From: Clostridium sp. CAG:780
GTDB taxonomy: Bacteria; Bacillota; Clostridia; TANB77; CAG-508
Length of the DNA: 64,000 bases
Assembly (NCBI GenBank): GCA_000434195.1
Contig: HF994458.1
Span: forward strand, 48,341-112,340
Reading direction: 5' to 3'
Shown here: in pieces, positions 61,009 through 64,000 of the stretch
Numbering within the stretch: the stretch's first letter is position 1
Layout: each line of letters begins with the position of its first letter
The notes under the pieces: generated by a model
The model's input: the letters and a program-made list of their open reading frames with translations, nothing else
Database searches by the model: none
Told to the model about the DNA's origin: nothing
Program-made: the position numbers and the translations under genes

Positions 61009-64000
61009 TTATTTGTTTTTTGTGATTTTTATTACTATTGCTAATCCAGCTATAAGTATCAATCCACATATTGTTCCTATTATGTAGTAAATTCTTGTTT
61101 GTCCAAAAGGTGTTAGTATAGTTACATCAGCTGTGTCTGTATCTACCTCTTTGGTTGGTTCATTAGGGTTTTGGTTACCTACTGTTGAGTACTCGATTTT
61201 TCTACCTATTTTGTTTTCGAAGTTTATTAACTCTGCCATGTTGTTATATGATAAATTGTTGTTTGCATCCACTCCTGACATTATGCTTGATAACGTTAGA
61301 GTTGTTGTAACTTGGCTTTGTTCTTCGTTACATAATTTTGGTATTAATATCTTGCCATCGTCTCCACCAAAAGAGTGTTTTAATATGGTTTTATATGTTT
61401 TTATATTTTCTGATGTTACGTCGTTTCCATTTGCATCTTTGTATTGGACAACCTTATTTGTTATAATTTCGTTTTTGTTCACTGTTACCCAACCTGTGTT
61501 TTTACTGTCTGTATATTGTAGGTTATTTGTCGATGCATTTCCTGAGCCTAACGAAGCTCCAACATAGTCTATGACATCAAATACTTTTGTAGTTACAACT
61601 TCTTCTTGTCCGTCTCTTTTACCTGTGTAGTAGAATTTCTTACTTGCATAATCGGCTTCTCCTATGTTTTCCGCTGTCATCTTGTAGTCAATTTGTATTG
61701 TTGCACCATGCATCAATCCTTCGTCCATTGTTAGTATTACAGCTTGGTTTTGGGTAGGATTTCTTACCTCCGGTGTTTTCATTAAGTTATTGTCGTAACC
61801 TGTTGTATGTCCTTGCTTATCAATCCAAATTACGTTTGTTGCTTTTCCAGATGTGTTAAATAATTCTTTTCCAGAAGATAGAGTTACTTTTACATTTGAA
61901 ACTTCTTTTCTCATTGCTATTTGTTGTTTTGGTCTCTCTTGTAATCCTAAGTCAACGTTTTCCACTTCAAATCTTCTTCCCGAATCAGAATTTCCATCTG
62001 ATGGATCTCTTTCTATTTGTAGCACTTTCTTACCAGTAATTGCTCCTATTGCAAAGTCTCCATTTTTTAGTCTTTCTGCAAGTTCGTTTGCTCTTGCAAC
62101 ATCAGTTTTTCCTGAATATTGACCATTTACATAGCTTCTTGTTCCTGGTGTTGTTTCGTCTCCCCAAATATCTCTTGCATCTGAATAATTTACATCTGTT
62201 GGCTCTATTAATGTTCCAATTTCTCTATCTGGATTGTTTACATCAAATCCTGAATTTACTTTGTCATAATTGTATGTTGTTGATTTGTAGTCTTGTCCAT
62301 TTGGATAGATGAATTTTACGTAATATTCTCCTGGTACAAATGATGTTATTTGGTATTTTCCATTTTCATCTGTTATTGTTTCTGCGTCTACCCATGTTTT
62401 TGTATTTACATCAAACATTTTTGCTACATTATTTGTAGTTGCGTCTATTAATTGTACCTTTATGTCTTTTATTCTATCTTCGTTGTCATCTTTTATTCCG
62501 TCTCCGACTGCTGTTTTTGCAGTATCATCCATTACAGTTCTCTTGTCTTCCCAAACTTCTCCACTAATTGTTCTTAATCCTTCTAATTGGAATTTAATTG
62601 GTGGTGCTTCGTCTGCATCAGATTCATATGTGTTTTTGTCATTAGGATCTGCATTTCCTGGGTTAGAGTCTACATCTACTCTTCCGGCTGGTTCTCCGCC
62701 TTTGTACTCTGTATAACTATCTTTGTTGTCTTTGTTTGGAGAAGTTGCCTTTTCTGAATAGTATGTTGCATATCCTGTTATTTCTGCCACATTTGATTTT
62801 CCTAAATCATCACTGCCTTGGTCTAATATCATTTTTCCGTTTTCGTCAACATCTACTTCAAATACCACATAAATTATTATGCTGTCATATGATGGAATTT
62901 TATTTCCAGATAAGTCGAAGTACAACTTATTAAAGTTTGCTACTGTTTCTGTATGGTTGTTTTTGCTATTTTCAGAAGCAACTAAGTTGATTTTATTGTC
63001 TCCATCTTTTATGTATGCTTCTTTATATTTTAATTCTTTGTCAAAGTAGTCTACTACTTCTTTAACTTCACAATCGATGTTATCTGATAAATTCAATAGC
63101 TCAATTTTATATGTTACATTTGCTTTTAGTTTATCATCTGTATATTGATAATCAGATTCTTTGACTTCTCTTGTGTATGCTTGATTATAGTAGCCATCTG
63201 CTATTTTAGCTGTTACAGTCCATATTTCTCTATCTTGATTTTGGGCTTCTCTCTTATTATATTTATAAGTTTGAGTGTAGCCTTTTATTGATAATTCCGC
63301 TTCATACACATCTTTCATTAATGCTATTTTTACTTCTTCTCTCTTTGTTATACCAAAGTTGATGTTTTTAGTTGTTTTTTCAAAGTATTGTATATCACTT
63401 TCGTTTCCATGTCCTCCAGTATATGAAGAGATTGTATAACATTTATCTTCTATGTATGTTGGTCCTTTTGTGTTTATATCATTTTTGATTTCTGTTTCTC
63501 CAACTTTCATATTAGTTGTAATTGTCTCAAGCGCTTTATTTAAAGCATCTCTTTCTCCTTCTGACTCAGTTGCATTTGATGTCATAGGAGTGCTACTATC
63601 TTCCCATGGAGTATATTTCGCATGTTGATAATTTTGTCCATTATATACATATTCTATATAATATTTTTGACCTTCTGGCACTTTGAATTGGTAATAACCA
63701 TTTTCATCTGTTCTAGTGCTTATTGATGTAGAATCGCTATATTCTATATTCTCTCCGTCCTCTGTATGTAATGTTACAAGCATTCCTTGTATAAATTCTT
63801 CGTCATCATCTTTAATTCCATTTAATAATGAGTCTTTTCCATGTCTTATATCTTCCCATACATTTCCGCCAAGTTCGATATTTGCTCTATCATTGTTTAT
63901 TTGTACAACAATATCTTTGTTTTGGCTTAAACTTGCTTCTGAATAAGAATCTTGCCCTTCTGCGTTTTTAAATCCTGATATAACTTTTACTTCTTTTGCT
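61009..64000 (-). CDS. Large SdrD/Cna-B-type surface protein, 3' part
   Basis: The frame is open to the window edge, so at least 997 residues are visible and the N-terminus is missing. Two SdrD-type B domains can be seen, each opening LGGNVWEDIRHGKD or ISGEVWEDKRTVMD, with a calcium-type acidic loop (GIKDDDEEF; GIKDDNEDR) and ending in DENGYYQFKVPEG or DENGKYQITSFVPG. Between and after them lie DUF11-like beta domains with KREEVKIALMKDVY and MRKEVSNVKVTLSSG. The C-terminus is a membrane helix and KITKNK, without an LPXTG sortase site, preceded by TILTPFGQTRIYY. A membrane-anchored adhesin or stalk is likely. Confidence 0.85.
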   Translation of the reverse strand, partial: AKEVKVISGFKNAEGQDSYSEASLSQNKDIVVQINNDRANIELGGNVWEDIRHGKDSLLNGIKDDDEEFIQGMLVTLHTEDGENIEYSDSTSISTRTDENGYYQFKVPEGQKYYIEYVYNGQNYQHAKYTPWEDSSTPMTSNATESEGERDALNKALETITTNMKVGETEIKNDINTKGPTYIEDKCYTISSYTGGHGNESDIQYFEKTTKNINFGITKREEVKIALMKDVYEAELSIKGYTQTYKYNKREAQNQDREIWTVTAKIADGYYNQAYTREVKESDYQYTDDKLKANVTYKIELLNLSDNIDCEVKEVVDYFDKELKYKEAYIKDGDNKINLVASENSKNNHTETVANFNKLYFDLSGNKIPSYDSIIIYVVFEVDVDENGKMILDQGSDDLGKSNVAEITGYATYYSEKATSPNKDNKDSYTEYKGGEPAGRVDVDSNPGNADPNDKNTYESDADEAPPIKFQLEGLRTISGEVWEDKRTVMDDTAKTAVGDGIKDDNEDRIKDIKVQLIDATTNNVAKMFDVNTKTWVDAETITDENGKYQITSFVPGEYYVKFIYPNGQDYKSTTYNYDKVNSGFDVNNPDREIGTLIEPTDVNYSDARDIWGDETTPGTRSYVNGQYSGKTDVARANELAERLKNGDFAIGAITGKKVLQIERDPSDGNSDSGRRFEVENVDLGLQERPKQQIAMRKEVSNVKVTLSSGKELFNTSGKATNVIWIDKQGHTTGYDNNLMKTPEVRNPTQNQAVILTMDEGLMHGATIQIDYKMTAENIGEADYASKKFYYTGKRDGQEEVVTTKVFDVIDYVGASLGSGNASTNNLQYTDSKNTGWVTVNKNEIITNKVVQYKDANGNDVTSENIKTYKTILKHSFGGDDGKILIPKLCNEEQSQVTTTLTLSSIMSGVDANNNLSYNNMAELINFENKIGRKIEYSTVGNQNPNEPTKEVDTDTADVTILTPFGQTRIYYIIGTICGLILIAGLAIVIKITKNK

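Noticed and set aside
1..64000. CRISPR arrays, prophage, insertion sequences, rRNA genes
   Set aside because: No regularly spaced repeats, transposase or phage structural genes, or rRNA sequence were found.

Overview
The window is strongly AT-rich and reads as chromosome from an anaerobic, probably spore-forming member of the Clostridia (Bacillota). Evidence for anaerobic life: a four-subunit pyruvate:ferredoxin oxidoreductase with a ferredoxin, and an oxygen-sensitive class III ribonucleotide reductase (nrdD/nrdG). Evidence for a sporulation background: CwlD, BofA, RicT, a Spo0E-like peptide, a SleB-type hydrolase and a GerS-like protein. Gram-positive regulatory RNAs fit: a glmS ribozyme and a serine T-box. 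Most genes lie on the minus strand. I see no prophage, insertion sequence, CRISPR array or obvious foreign island.

Layout. 1-860: 5' end of a secreted protein, and a Spo0E-like gene of only 50 codons. 862-9012: paired M16 proteases, rpsU, AI-2E family permease, xth, a G5/SleB wall hydrolase, lemA, tatD and acpS. 9055-11822: an uncharacterised membrane protein and a WG-repeat protein. 11926-14086: glmS behind its ribozyme. 14125-20693: bofA, yaaL, a DUF951 gene, engB, T-box-serS, gltX and rnj. 20996-21227: tRNA-Gly and tRNA-Cys. 21271-25364: yitT, radical SAM, rnc, acpP and an HD-GYP gene. 25403-29992: a frameshifted mazF, GerS-like, dus, rodA, minE and minD. 30222-31484: a surface protein with an FGE/C-type-lectin fold. 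31654-34941: por operon and ferredoxin. 34990-40623: ricT, holB, lepB, walK, walR and a coiled-coil membrane protein. 40787-48940: an 8.2-kb cyclic beta-1,2-glucan synthase-like gene. 49010-57324: cwlD, rpoC (interrupted) and rpoB. 57776-60467: nrdG and nrdD. 61009-64000: 3' part of a large SdrD-type surface protein.

How the genes work together. Wall growth and division are well represented (rodA, minDE, walRK, cwlD, lepB, glmS). So are RNA and protein processing (rnc, rnj, EngB, two tRNA synthetases). The large glucan synthase sits directly behind the cwlD amidase, with a terminator-like hairpin at the junction that also buries its ribosome binding site. The rpoBC operon has its own consensus promoter and a leader of about 350 nt, and it is not preceded by rplJ-rplL.

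Two essential or conserved genes look broken. rpoC carries an 89-bp imperfect tandem duplication that introduces a stop; the copies differ almost only at synonymous positions, so I suspect a strain-mixture assembly join. mazF carries a single extra base. The best candidates for undescribed biology are the hairpin/RBS overlaps before cwlD and the glucan synthase, the rpoB leader with a perfect 23-bp palindrome, a possible small structured RNA upstream of nrdD, and a MinE with a 90-residue acidic tail. None of these is proven by sequence alone.
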